In this document: positions 42,855 to 51,422 of the stretch, in pieces | Numbering within the stretch: position 1 is the stretch's first letter | Layout: the number at the start of each line of letters is the position of its first letter | Origin: Caldisericia bacterium | Lineage (GTDB): Bacteria; Caldisericota; Caldisericia; JAAYUI01 | DNA length: 64,000 nucleotides | NCBI GenBank assembly: GCA_017999835.1 | Contig: JAGNLA010000003.1 | Location: 62,001 to 126,000, forward strand | Direction: 5' to 3' | The notes under the pieces: generated by a model | Seen by the model: only the letters and a program-made list of their open reading frames with translations | Told to the model about the DNA's origin: nothing | Database searches by the model: none | Translations under genes and position numbers: made by a program

Positions 42855-45257
42855 TTAAGGTTTAGGCCAAACGATGGTTATCTCCTTTGTCTGAGCATTC
42901 CATTCCACTTTTGCACCAAACGGTTCAGCAATAAACCGCAAAGGAACCATGGTTCTACCAGCGACAATGATTGGAGGAGAGTCGATTTTCAGCTTCTGGC
43001 CGTTGACCTCGACGTAGTCTTTGCCAATCCAAAGATTTACCGAAATGTCGTACCGAACGATGCCTATCCTTTGCTCTTTGGCGTCCCATTCGATGTTGCA
43101 GCCGAAAGCTTCGGAGATGAAGCGCAGAGGAACCATTGTCCTGCCACCCATAATTTTTGGTGGAGCATCCAAATCGCGTTTCTGGTTGTTTATCGTTGCT
43201 GACTTGGAGTCAATTTTCAGTTTGATTGTGATGCTTTCTTCGGTTTCAACGGTGACCGGGATTGTCAGAGTGTCGCAAAAGGCAACATCGGATTTGATTA
43301 TCACGTTTCCTGACAACCTTGAAGCTGAAGGCAGCGAGGACGCGTGGATCTTGAAACTGATTATTGCAGGAACGCCTGCTTTCAGCGTCATTTCTTTTAC
43401 AGGAACGGATATCCAGGCTTCGCTTGTGGAAACTGAGATTTTTGTTTCAACCTCAGACAAAATTGAAAGACTCATGGTTTTTGCATAACCTCGTTCGACC
43501 ATGCCAAATGCCAGAGAATCCGGCGAAGCTGCGAGGCAGGCAAAAGGTAGCGATGATGAGAGCAGTCCTTTGAGCTGTTTTGTGCAAGTGTCGTAACTTG
43601 CAGTGATGACAAACTCGGTGTCGGGAACTGGCTCAAAACTTGCCAATTGCGCAGAAACAGAAACCTCCTGGCTCTTTCCAGGTTCGATGACAAAAGATGA
43701 CGGACTCACCGTCACCAAACCAAGGTTGCTTACCACATCGACAGTCAACTTTCTGTCGCTGTTGTTGGTGTAAGCAATAGTTTTACTGGCTACCTGCTTA
43801 GGTTTGACAACATCAATCCTTACGCCTTCACTGTTGACGGTCAGAAACTCGATGACATTGATGGTTATCGACTCAGTGAGATTACCGGACTTGCAAGTGA
43901 TTTTCACCTTGCCTGTCTTTTTGGGTGTAAACAACCCTGAACTGTCAATTGTTCCAGATTCTGGTGGGTCAACTGACCATTGGATCGGGGCATTTTCAAT
44001 TTCTTGATCGTTCTGGTCAAGTACGGTAACATCAAGTTTTGTTGATGAGCAAGTATCGAGCTTCTTTTCACAAATAATATTGAGTTTTGAAGGATTTTTT
44101 AATTCTAAACCAAAACAGTAGATTTTTTGATCATCATATGAACCAATAATAAGTTTGTTATTTGCAATAATTGGAGAAGAACAGACCATCTTTTTTGTTT
44201 GATACTTCCATTTTTGTAATCCATTTATTGCATCAATACAATATATATTACCATCTCTTGAACCAAAAAATATATTATTATTTGATATTGCACAACTTGA
44301 ATCAATAATGTCTCTAACTTTAAATTCCCATATTAGTTTTCCATTTGAAGCGTTAACGCAGATGAATTTGTTGGTCCATCCACCTAAATATAAGTTGTTA
44401 AAAGCAAATACAGGTGTTGTTTCAAATGGTTTATCTGTTTTTATTTTCCAAACAAGTGAACCATTATCTTTGTTAAGACAATACAAATAATCCTCACCTT
44501 TTGTTGTAAAATAAACATAATCATTATTTATTACTGCTGATGATGCAATAACTGAACCTGTAGAAAAAGTCCATATTTTATCTCCATTGTCTGCATTTAG
44601 ACATTGAAAACTATTATTAAAAGTACCAAAATAAACTTTATTATCCTGTATTACAGGATACTCTTCTACGTCTTCAATCGTATTAATTGACCAAATTTCA
44701 TTTCCTGAGTTCAGATCAAAACAATAGAACATGCTACTTGATGATCCTATATAAACTTTATTGTTATTGATATTTGCTGATACAAAACATTCACCAATAC
44801 TTTTCTCCCACAATTTTTTTCCATTATTAGCATCAAGACAATATAGTTTTCCATCAGTTGAACCAATACAAATTCTATCGTTTGAATATGCGGGTGTTGA
44901 ATAAAATGAATCGTCTGATTGATATTCCCATACTATTTTGCCTGTTCCTTCTTCTAGGCAATAAATTGAGTTGTTTCGACAACCTACATAAACTCTTTTA
45001 TTTGCATATATTGGAGAAGAGAAAATTGTTCCAATTTCTTCATTTGACCAAATCAGTTTTGGTTTATCAAAATCTAATATACATCCATTAGGCACAACCC
45101 TATTCCCATCCGGTGTCCTGCCAAACATTGGCCAGTCACAGGTGGAATCGTTTTCAGCGTAAATGTTTGTTTGAGCTGAATCGACGTTTGCCATATACCC
45201 CGACTGGGTTGACAACATTACGAAAATGATAGCTGCTAAAACAAAAATTTTCCTCAT
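42855..45257 (-). CDS. Secreted eight-blade PQQ-like propeller with Ig-like and copper-amine-oxidase-N-like domains
   Basis: 800 residues with a Sec signal peptide. After a lead containing CDWPMFGRTPDGNR, about residues 70-395 form eight propeller blades, each with a cysteine in the position YCLD...GK..W (for example KLYCLDANNGKKLWEK). Then come a bacterial Ig-like domain (about 400-470, IQWSVDPPESGTIDSSGLF), two BACON-like sandwiches (to about 660) and two copper-amine-oxidase-N-like modules (TMVPLRFISEAFGCNIEWD and TMVPLRFIAEPFGAKVEWN). The blade region is far more A+T-rich than the rest of the gene. Likely a cell-surface binding protein. GGAGG before the ATG lies in a hairpin with a T run. 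Confidence 0.85.
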   Translation of the reverse strand: MRKIFVLAAIIFVMLSTQSGYMANVDSAQTNIYAENDSTCDWPMFGRTPDGNRVVPNGCILDFDKPKLIWSNEEIGTIFSSPIYANKRVYVGCRNNSIYCLEEGTGKIVWEYQSDDSFYSTPAYSNDRICIGSTDGKLYCLDANNGKKLWEKSIGECFVSANINNNKVYIGSSSSMFYCFDLNSGNEIWSINTIEDVEEYPVIQDNKVYFGTFNNSFQCLNADNGDKIWTFSTGSVIASSAVINNDYVYFTTKGEDYLYCLNKDNGSLVWKIKTDKPFETTPVFAFNNLYLGGWTNKFICVNASNGKLIWEFKVRDIIDSSCAISNNNIFFGSRDGNIYCIDAINGLQKWKYQTKKMVCSSPIIANNKLIIGSYDDQKIYCFGLELKNPSKLNIICEKKLDTCSSTKLDVTVLDQNDQEIENAPIQWSVDPPESGTIDSSGLFTPKKTGKVKITCKSGNLTESITINVIEFLTVNSEGVRIDVVKPKQVASKTIAYTNNSDRKLTVDVVSNLGLVTVSPSSFVIEPGKSQEVSVSAQLASFEPVPDTEFVITASYDTCTKQLKGLLSSSLPFACLAASPDSLAFGMVERGYAKTMSLSILSEVETKISVSTSEAWISVPVKEMTLKAGVPAIISFKIHASSLPSASRLSGNVIIKSDVAFCDTLTIPVTVETEESITIKLKIDSKSATINNQKRDLDAPPKIMGGRTMVPLRFISEAFGCNIEWDAKEQRIGIVRYDISVNLWIGKDYVEVNGQKLKIDSPPIIVAGRTMVPLRFIAEPFGAKVEWNAQTKEITIVWPKP

Positions 45258-45260
45258 ATT

Positions 45261-45310
45261 AAAAAAACCTCCTGGTCTTCCAAAACTGATGATACCAGAA
45301 AACCGGGAGG
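45261..45310 (-). terminator. Terminator-like hairpin overlapping the ribosome site of the 45257 gene
   Basis: On the minus strand CCTCC (45310-45306) pairs with GGAGG (45272-45268), and CTGGT pairs with ACCAG inside; seven T residues (45267-45261) follow, then the ATG at 45257. The same GGAGG is the only ribosome site for the surface-protein gene. It lies just after ridA, so it may end ridA transcripts or hide the ribosome site, or both. Confidence 0.6.
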
Positions 45311-45331
45311 CTTACAATTCTCAATTGAAGG

Positions 45332-45712
45332 TCAATCTATGAGAGCAACTGCTTCCATCTCAACGTCGAAACCAAGCGGAAGACCGGCAACTTCAAACGC
45401 AGCGCGCGCTGGCTGGTTGGCAGTGAAGTACCTGGCGTAAACTTCGTTGACTGTTTTGAAATGATCCATTGACGAGAGGAAAATCGTCACTTTGCAGACA
45501 TTTTCCAGTGAACTACCGGCAGCCTCGACTATAGCCTTAAGGTTGTCAAGAACTCTTGTCGCCTGGGCTTCGATGCTGTCTTTAACATGGTTTCCGGTTG
45601 CAGGGTCAATGGGGATTTGCCCAGAGACAAAAAGCAGGTTTCCGGCAACAATGCCCTGGGAATAAGGCCCGATGGCTTTGGGCGCCTTGTCTGTTTGAAT
45701 TACCTTTTTCAT
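45332..45712 (-). CDS. ridA: RidA family deaminase
   Basis: About 126 residues from ATG 45712 with AGGAGG upstream. RidA hydrolyses reactive enamines and imines formed by PLP enzymes such as threonine dehydratase. KAIGPYSQGIVAGN, VSGQIPIDPATG and the C-terminal ARAAFEVAGLPLGFDVEMEA are family signatures, including the substrate-binding Arg of the last segment. It is transcribed toward the surface-protein gene at 45257 and divergent from the large membrane protein at 45792. Confidence 0.96.
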   Translation of the reverse strand: MKKVIQTDKAPKAIGPYSQGIVAGNLLFVSGQIPIDPATGNHVKDSIEAQATRVLDNLKAIVEAAGSSLENVCKVTIFLSSMDHFKTVNEVYARYFTANQPARAAFEVAGLPLGFDVEMEAVALID

Positions 45713-45726
45713 AACTCCTCCTTGCG

Positions 45727-45755
45727 TTGACTGGATATACAATCTACCATAAAAT
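45727..45755 (+). promoter_or_regulatory. Promoter for the polytopic membrane protein at 45792
   Basis: TTGACT at 45727-45732, 17 bases, TAAAAT at 45750-45755. The predicted start near 45762 leaves a leader of about 30 bases with GGAGG. It lies in the 79-base gap shared with divergent ridA. Confidence 0.6.
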
Positions 45756-45791
45756 GTAGTTTTGTCTATTGCATTCTGGAGGTTATTGAAT

Positions 45792-47624
45792 ATGGCAAAC
45801 GATATGAACAGGAACACAAAACCGGTTCCAAAGGGATCGCCGGTTCCTCAAAGGCAGAGCCGTGCCTCAAGGTTCGCCAATATAGACTGGTCGTGGCTTT
45901 TCTGGTTCCTCGGCTTTTTTATTCTCCCGTCAATTGTCAGAATTGTCGTGCATTTTCCGGTAACATTGGTTGTTTCAAGTTATTGGCAACTGGGTGACCT
46001 TTCTGGACAAACACAAGTATATGCCAACAGAATGCTTGCGTTTGCCGATTTTTATGGCAGGTCAACGATCTCAATCATCATGCTCATCGCCCTCTTGTTC
46101 GTTTTGCTCTACCTGATCATTGGCAAAAAGATTGATGTCAGAAAATGGGGACTTTCGTTTGGCAACATTCTTCCAGGCATAGTGTTGTTTGCTGTTATGT
46201 GGGTCATGGTTTATTTCCTTTATGTCCCCCTTGCCTCCGCGTTCTCAGGTGCAAACTTCTATGTCGGCGTTCCGATGCCGCCTAGCTTTGAGATGACTTT
46301 GCCATTCACTACCTACGGTTCAATACCAGACACCCTACAGGTCATGTTCATGCCAAAACTTTCGCCGATGTATGCCGTCAGCGCAAAACTCGCTGATGTT
46401 TATGAAGTCAACCTCGGACTTGGTTTGATGGATTTTATCAGGGTGTGGTTCATGAATGCCCCGATTCTGCTTTCCATGACTTTTGGATACTTCTTCAACA
46501 CATTCAGAGAAAAAGTTGGAGTTATCAAAGAGAACTTCAACTGGAGACATTATGGCAAGACGATTACAGCATTTTTCATCGCTGTCATCTCCATCCCTGT
46601 CATGCAGGCATTGTACAGAGTCATTGATGAAGCACTTTCGCACTCCGTTGACACCTCGGTTGCTGGTGCAGTCGCAGAAACTCCAAAAATTGCCTTAATC
46701 AATGAGCCGTACATTTTTGTGGTTTTTGCTGTCATTGCAATTATCGTCAATATGCTTGCCGGGTCGTCACAGATGAAGGAAAGGGTTGCTGGCAAGGTCT
46801 CATCGTCACTCAAATGGGTTGTGGTTGTGCTTCTGGGCATCATCACAGCTGGAGTACTTTTTGCCGGTGAGCAGATGATGTCTTCAATTCCATACACAAT
46901 CGTTTCATTCATCGCATCATCGCTTTTCATTGTCTCAATCTCCTGGTTGTTTTTCAGCCCGGTTGAAAACAGCACAGCCTTCGGTTTTTCAGAAATTTCA
47001 AAATGGCTCCCTGGAGTTGTCATTCTCCTGATTCCATTTGCAACACTTATCATCATGAAGGCAACAGTCGGCTCATCATTGCTCACGGTTCCGGTTGTCC
47101 TCACAGTTGCGTTCTGGCTGACATGCTCGATTATGGCCAACTATATTTGGAAATGGTTGTTCTTTGACCCGAAACCGGAAAAATTTGGTGACTGGGGCAG
47201 GTCGCTCATAAAGTGGCTTCCAGGAACCATTGTTTTCATAATCGGAACTCTGCTTTCAATGGCAAGTGGTTGGATGGTTACACCCGGACTCTATGGGCCA
47301 TTCACAAACAACCTTGGCCTTCTGACAGCGCTGTTGCTTTGTGGTTGGGTATATATCAGAACAGACAACCTTGTGTTAATGTTCCTGCTCTATGCTTCTC
47401 TCCCATGGTTCCTCAACTTCATCCAGGTTCAGGCGTTCCAGACACCGACACTTGTTGGTTCGGTTGCAACAGGCGTATTTGTGCTACTTGCAGTCCTTGT
47501 CCTTGTTGAATCTTACAGGCTTTGGGCTCCATACATCACTTTCGAAATCACAAAAATAGTAAAACAACCGGAAGAAACCGATAAAATCCTCCCAGATCAG
47601 ACAACTACAACACCGGCGGTTTGA
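45792..47624 (+). CDS. Large polytopic membrane protein of unknown function
   Basis: About 610 residues from ATG 45792, nine bases after GGAGG (a TTG three codons up is closer to it). After a 35-residue polar, Pro/Arg-rich N-terminus (TKPVPKGSPVPQRQSRASR) there are about 12-14 hydrophobic segments with few charged residues, and a short polar tail ending in a Thr run. A repeated motif, SWLFWFLGFF and SWLFFSPVEN, hints at internal duplication. I do not recognise the family; a transporter is possible but no motif supports it. Its stop overlaps the polA start. Confidence 0.7.
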   Translation: MANDMNRNTKPVPKGSPVPQRQSRASRFANIDWSWLFWFLGFFILPSIVRIVVHFPVTLVVSSYWQLGDLSGQTQVYANRMLAFADFYGRSTISIIMLIALLFVLLYLIIGKKIDVRKWGLSFGNILPGIVLFAVMWVMVYFLYVPLASAFSGANFYVGVPMPPSFEMTLPFTTYGSIPDTLQVMFMPKLSPMYAVSAKLADVYEVNLGLGLMDFIRVWFMNAPILLSMTFGYFFNTFREKVGVIKENFNWRHYGKTITAFFIAVISIPVMQALYRVIDEALSHSVDTSVAGAVAETPKIALINEPYIFVVFAVIAIIVNMLAGSSQMKERVAGKVSSSLKWVVVVLLGIITAGVLFAGEQMMSSIPYTIVSFIASSLFIVSISWLFFSPVENSTAFGFSEISKWLPGVVILLIPFATLIIMKATVGSSLLTVPVVLTVAFWLTCSIMANYIWKWLFFDPKPEKFGDWGRSLIKWLPGTIVFIIGTLLSMASGWMVTPGLYGPFTNNLGLLTALLLCGWVYIRTDNLVLMFLLYASLPWFLNFIQVQAFQTPTLVGSVATGVFVLLAVLVLVESYRLWAPYITFEITKIVKQPEETDKILPDQTTTTPAV

Positions 47625-50089
47625 TGAAAATATTGCTCATTGATGGCATGAGTTTGCTTTTTCGGGCATTTCATGCCATCAAGGGCAGCTTTACTGCGCC
47701 AGACGGTACACCTACCAACGCCCTCTATGGCTTCTCAAGACTGGCGTTTGGGCTAATCGATAAAGAAAAACCTGATCTTGTGGCCGTCTGCATCGATAGG
47801 CCCGAAAAAACCTTTAGGCACTACGCCGACGAAAAATACAAGGCCAACAGGCCAACTCCACCAGACGACATGCTCAAACAAATTGTCATGTTTGAGGAGT
47901 TTCTGACGGCTTTGGGTTTCAAAGTCCTGTCCAGTCCTGGTTACGAAGCCGATGACGTGCTGGCAACAGTTGCAACAAAAGAAGCATTTCTTGGCAGCAA
48001 TGTCCTGATAACGACCTCTGACCGTGACACGCTCCAGCTTGTCAGTGACAAAATAACCGTCCTGCTCAACAAAAAAGGCATCTCCGAGATCGACAGAATC
48101 GACCGAGAAAAGCTTGTCACAGAATTTGGGCTGACACCTGAACAGTTTATTTGGTTCAAAGCCCTTAAGGGTGATTCGTCAGACAATTTCTCCGGAGTCC
48201 CTGGAATTGGTGAAAAAGGTGCGCTTGAGATTGCCTCAAAGGCAGCAAGTGTTGCTGACATAGAAGCAAATCCAAAGGTGGCTCCAAAACTTGATCATTT
48301 CAGACATTCCCTGATGCTGGCAACCTTGGAGCTGAATGTTCCGCTGGAATACAAAACCAGCGATTTGAAATGGAACCCTGACCCAGACACGGCTCTGGCC
48401 ATGATTCGAAGGCTCGGGTTTACAACGCTTGCTTCAAGGTTTCGTCAGGCAAAGGTCGAGACAAGTTCAATAAAGCCAACTCAACAGACCGTTACGACTG
48501 AGTTTGTTTGTCAATCGGTCAAATCGAGATTCGCCCTGCACATGATTCCGGGTGAACTTGAGGTGGCAACCGACGAATCAACCTACAAAATCGACGTTGG
48601 CTCTGGACTTTTCCAAACCATCGACTCAACGGTTGCCAGCTTGTCGCCGATTTTAAAATCAGACTTACCAAAAGTTGTTTGTGACTTGAAATCGATACTC
48701 GAAAAAACCGACATCTCCGAGCCAGCCGACGACATTTCCCTGATGGCCTACATCGACGATTCCATGAGGTCATCATACGGTCTTGAATCACTGAAAAACA
48801 TTTATCTTGATGAAGGTGGTTCAAACGCAGGCTCGATGCTCAAAATTCGCGATATCCTTGAAAACAGACTGAAAGCTAACAACCAAACTGATCTCTACCA
48901 AAAACTGGAGCTTCCACTTGCCAGAGTATTAAGAAGTATTGAACAGCGCGGCGTCATGATCGACAAATCTGTGTTGACCACGCTTAGTTCAAAACTTGGC
49001 AAGGATATTGAGGAAAAATCTGAGGAAGTTTACGAGCAAACCGGTGTCAGGTTCAACATAGCCTCACCAAAGCAACTTTCGGAAATTCTATTCAAGAAAC
49101 TCCAGATTGAACCACAGAAAAAAACAAAAACTGGTTTTTCGACGTCTGCTGCGGTGCTTGATAACCTCAGAGGCCAGTACCCGGTCGTCGATTTGATTTT
49201 GGACATTCGTGAGCTTTCAAAACTTAAAAACACCTATGTGGATGTGTTGCCGTCATACGCTGACAAAAACAGCAGGGTTCACACAAAATTCCTCCAGATG
49301 TCAACCTCAACCGGACGACTGGCTTCAACAAACCCTAATCTGCAAAGCATCCCTGTCAGGTCAGACCTGGGCGCAGAGATTAGGAGAGCGTTTGTTGCTC
49401 CTGCTGGCAAGGTGATCATTTCTTCTGACTATTCGCAGATAGAACTGAGGATTCTGGCTCATCTTTCTGATGACCCAGAGCTTGTGAAGGCGTTTGTGAG
49501 TGGTGAAGACATTCACACTGTAACGGCTCGAAAAATTTTTGACACCCAGGATGTTTCAGGAGAGCAGCGTAGACGTGCAAAAGTCATCAATTTCGGTTTG
49601 CTCTACGGTATGTCTGCCCACAGGCTTTCAAATGAGTTCATGATAACCTTTGCCCAAGCCAACGCTTTCATAAAAAATTATTTCGACCGGTTCTCAGGTG
49701 TTGCAGCTTACATGAAAAATGTAGTAGAAAACGCAAAAAAGATTGGTTACACTGAAACAATGCTGGGCAGAAGAAGATATTTCCCGGAGCTCAAATCTGA
49801 CAACTTCCAGGTCAGGGCAGCAGGCGAACGCGCGGCCATTAACTCCCCGATACAGGGATCGGCTGCGGATCTAATAAAACTGTCTATGCTTGAGCTTGAA
49901 AAGAGATTGGAAAATACCGGTGCTTTTGTCATTCTTCAGGTGCATGACGAATTGCTTGTTGAATGTGATAGTGACAAAGCTGAAAATATATGTAAAATAA
50001 TCAAAGAAACCATGGAAAACGTTTACCAGGCCAAAGTGCCATTGACTGTTGAGGCCAATATCGGCCAAAACTGGTTGGAAGCCAAATAA
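47624..50089 (+). CDS. polA: DNA polymerase I
   Basis: About 821 residues from ATG 47624 (overlapping the upstream TGA). The N-terminal 5'-3' exonuclease is intact (LLIDGMSLLFRAFHAIKG; SPGYEADDVLATVA; KGDSSDNFSGVPGIGEKGA). The middle domain (about 290-430) has lost the 3'-5' exonuclease acidic residues: no DxE is seen, and VCDLKSIL replaces the usual motif, so proofreading is probably absent. The polymerase motifs are whole: SSDYSQIELR (about residue 604), RRRAKVINFGLLYGMS, and QVHDELLVE (about 773). It is followed by coaE, a common neighbour, with a TAATG overlap. Confidence 0.97.
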   Translation: MKILLIDGMSLLFRAFHAIKGSFTAPDGTPTNALYGFSRLAFGLIDKEKPDLVAVCIDRPEKTFRHYADEKYKANRPTPPDDMLKQIVMFEEFLTALGFKVLSSPGYEADDVLATVATKEAFLGSNVLITTSDRDTLQLVSDKITVLLNKKGISEIDRIDREKLVTEFGLTPEQFIWFKALKGDSSDNFSGVPGIGEKGALEIASKAASVADIEANPKVAPKLDHFRHSLMLATLELNVPLEYKTSDLKWNPDPDTALAMIRRLGFTTLASRFRQAKVETSSIKPTQQTVTTEFVCQSVKSRFALHMIPGELEVATDESTYKIDVGSGLFQTIDSTVASLSPILKSDLPKVVCDLKSILEKTDISEPADDISLMAYIDDSMRSSYGLESLKNIYLDEGGSNAGSMLKIRDILENRLKANNQTDLYQKLELPLARVLRSIEQRGVMIDKSVLTTLSSKLGKDIEEKSEEVYEQTGVRFNIASPKQLSEILFKKLQIEPQKKTKTGFSTSAAVLDNLRGQYPVVDLILDIRELSKLKNTYVDVLPSYADKNSRVHTKFLQMSTSTGRLASTNPNLQSIPVRSDLGAEIRRAFVAPAGKVIISSDYSQIELRILAHLSDDPELVKAFVSGEDIHTVTARKIFDTQDVSGEQRRRAKVINFGLLYGMSAHRLSNEFMITFAQANAFIKNYFDRFSGVAAYMKNVVENAKKIGYTETMLGRRRYFPELKSDNFQVRAAGERAAINSPIQGSAADLIKLSMLELEKRLENTGAFVILQVHDELLVECDSDKAENICKIIKETMENVYQAKVPLTVEANIGQNWLEAK

Positions 50090-50685
50090 TGGCCTATATT
50101 CTCGGTATTACAGGCGGAATTGCCTCCGGTAAGTCCTGGGCAGCAAAATGCCTTGAAAGAAACAATGTATATATTATTGAGGTGGACGACCTTTCTCGCC
50201 CGATGCTGCAGCCAGGAACCGAAATTTACCAGAAAGTCATAAACACTTTTGGTACAAAGATTACCAACATCGATGGTTCAATCAACAGAAAACGCCTAGG
50301 TAGACTGGTTTTCTCAACCCCCCAAAAAACAAGAGAGCTCAATGATATCTTCAGAGACCCTCTGACCCAGTCCATAAAGTTTGAGATCATGGCAGCAAGA
50401 GCTAACCGTGCAAGGTTGATTGTGGTTGTTGCTGCGATACTCTTTGAACAAGGCTGGAACAAGCTGTGTCATGGAGTGCTTAACATTTCTGCTCCAGAAT
50501 CGATCAGAATGCAGAGAGCCATCGCGCTTGGCATGACTGAGGCAGAGGTTTTTGAGCGGATGGTTTCTCAGCTTTCCGAGCGCGAAAGACTGAAACTTGC
50601 AAATTGGACAATCTACACACAGCCTACCAGAGAGTCGATGTGTGACACCATCAGAAAGTTTGTTGCCGACAACAAGTGGATATGA
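50089..50685 (+). CDS. coaE: Dephospho-CoA kinase
   Basis: 198 residues. It phosphorylates dephospho-CoA, the last step of CoA synthesis. The P-loop ITGGIASGKS (about 7-16) and the VDDLSRPMLQPG segment are diagnostic, with RRLGRLVF-like NRKRLGRLVFSTP following. Overlaps polA by one base and the nuclease gene by four. Confidence 0.93.
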   Translation: MAYILGITGGIASGKSWAAKCLERNNVYIIEVDDLSRPMLQPGTEIYQKVINTFGTKITNIDGSINRKRLGRLVFSTPQKTRELNDIFRDPLTQSIKFEIMAARANRARLIVVVAAILFEQGWNKLCHGVLNISAPESIRMQRAIALGMTEAEVFERMVSQLSERERLKLANWTIYTQPTRESMCDTIRKFVADNKWI

Positions 50686-51422
50686 CGCTGTCTTTCTCCA
50701 GGATTTCGCAATACCTGGAGTGTCCCTACAAGTTCTTCCTTGCTTATATCGTTGGGTTGCCCGGCATTCCAAGATCCTACTTCTCATTTGGAAAATCGGT
50801 TCACACTGCTCTGGAAGAATTTCACAGGCCAAAGCTGCTCTCCGATGACACAAGCATGGATTGGTTGCTGTCACTGTATGAAAAAAATTGGGTTTCAGAA
50901 GGTTTCCCGGACATCGAGACAGAACTCCGCTGCAAGGATGAAGGCAGATCCATCTTGATTGGTTATCACAACCATCTTGATGACAGAATGCCAAAAGTGG
51001 CTGAGGTTGAATTGAATTTCAAGTTTGCAATTGATGGCATAAACCTCACCGGTTTTGTCGATAGAATTGACCTTAATGAAGACGGGTCAGTAAATCTTGT
51101 CGACTACAAGACCAGCAAGTCCATACCTGCGGTCCTGGAGAATCTTGACAGGCTGCAGCTTTCAATCTATTCGCTGGCAATCTCTTCGCTGTGGAACGTA
51201 AAAGTGAGACAGGCTTCAAACCTATATCTGAGGCAGATTGCATGGCGAACCTTTGAGCCGTCACTTGCCGATTTTGAGACAGCCAGAGAGATGATAAACA
51301 AGGTTGCCCAGGGAATTTCTGAAAAAAAATTCGACCGTTGCCCCAACAGATTCTGCGCTTATTGCGATTTCTATGAAGGATGCAGGGGTTCAAACGTGAT
51401 ACATCTGGAGGAGAGTTTCTGA
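50682..51422 (+). CDS. PD-(D/E)XK (RecB/AddB C-terminal-like) nuclease
   Basis: About 246 residues from ATG 50682 (ATGA overlap). The pattern is that of stand-alone PDDEXK_1 proteins related to RecB and Cas4: LSFSRISQYLECPYKFF at the start, GFVDRIDL and VDYKTSK for the active site, and CPNRFCAYCDFYEGC near the end. The first Cys with the last three could hold an Fe-S cluster as in AddB. Likely a DNA nuclease acting in repair. Adjacent to polA-coaE. Confidence 0.88.
   Translation: MTLSFSRISQYLECPYKFFLAYIVGLPGIPRSYFSFGKSVHTALEEFHRPKLLSDDTSMDWLLSLYEKNWVSEGFPDIETELRCKDEGRSILIGYHNHLDDRMPKVAEVELNFKFAIDGINLTGFVDRIDLNEDGSVNLVDYKTSKSIPAVLENLDRLQLSIYSLAISSLWNVKVRQASNLYLRQIAWRTFEPSLADFETAREMINKVAQGISEKKFDRCPNRFCAYCDFYEGCRGSNVIHLEESF

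Noticed and set aside
46550-47140. 196-codon minus-strand open frame
   Set aside because: Antisense to the polytopic membrane protein; Thr/Ser/Met-rich composition typical of a reversed hydrophobic gene.
50682-51422. Cas4 of a CRISPR system
   Set aside because: The nuclease resembles the PDDEXK_1/AddB C-terminal family and sits with polA-coaE; there are no cas genes or arrays in the window.
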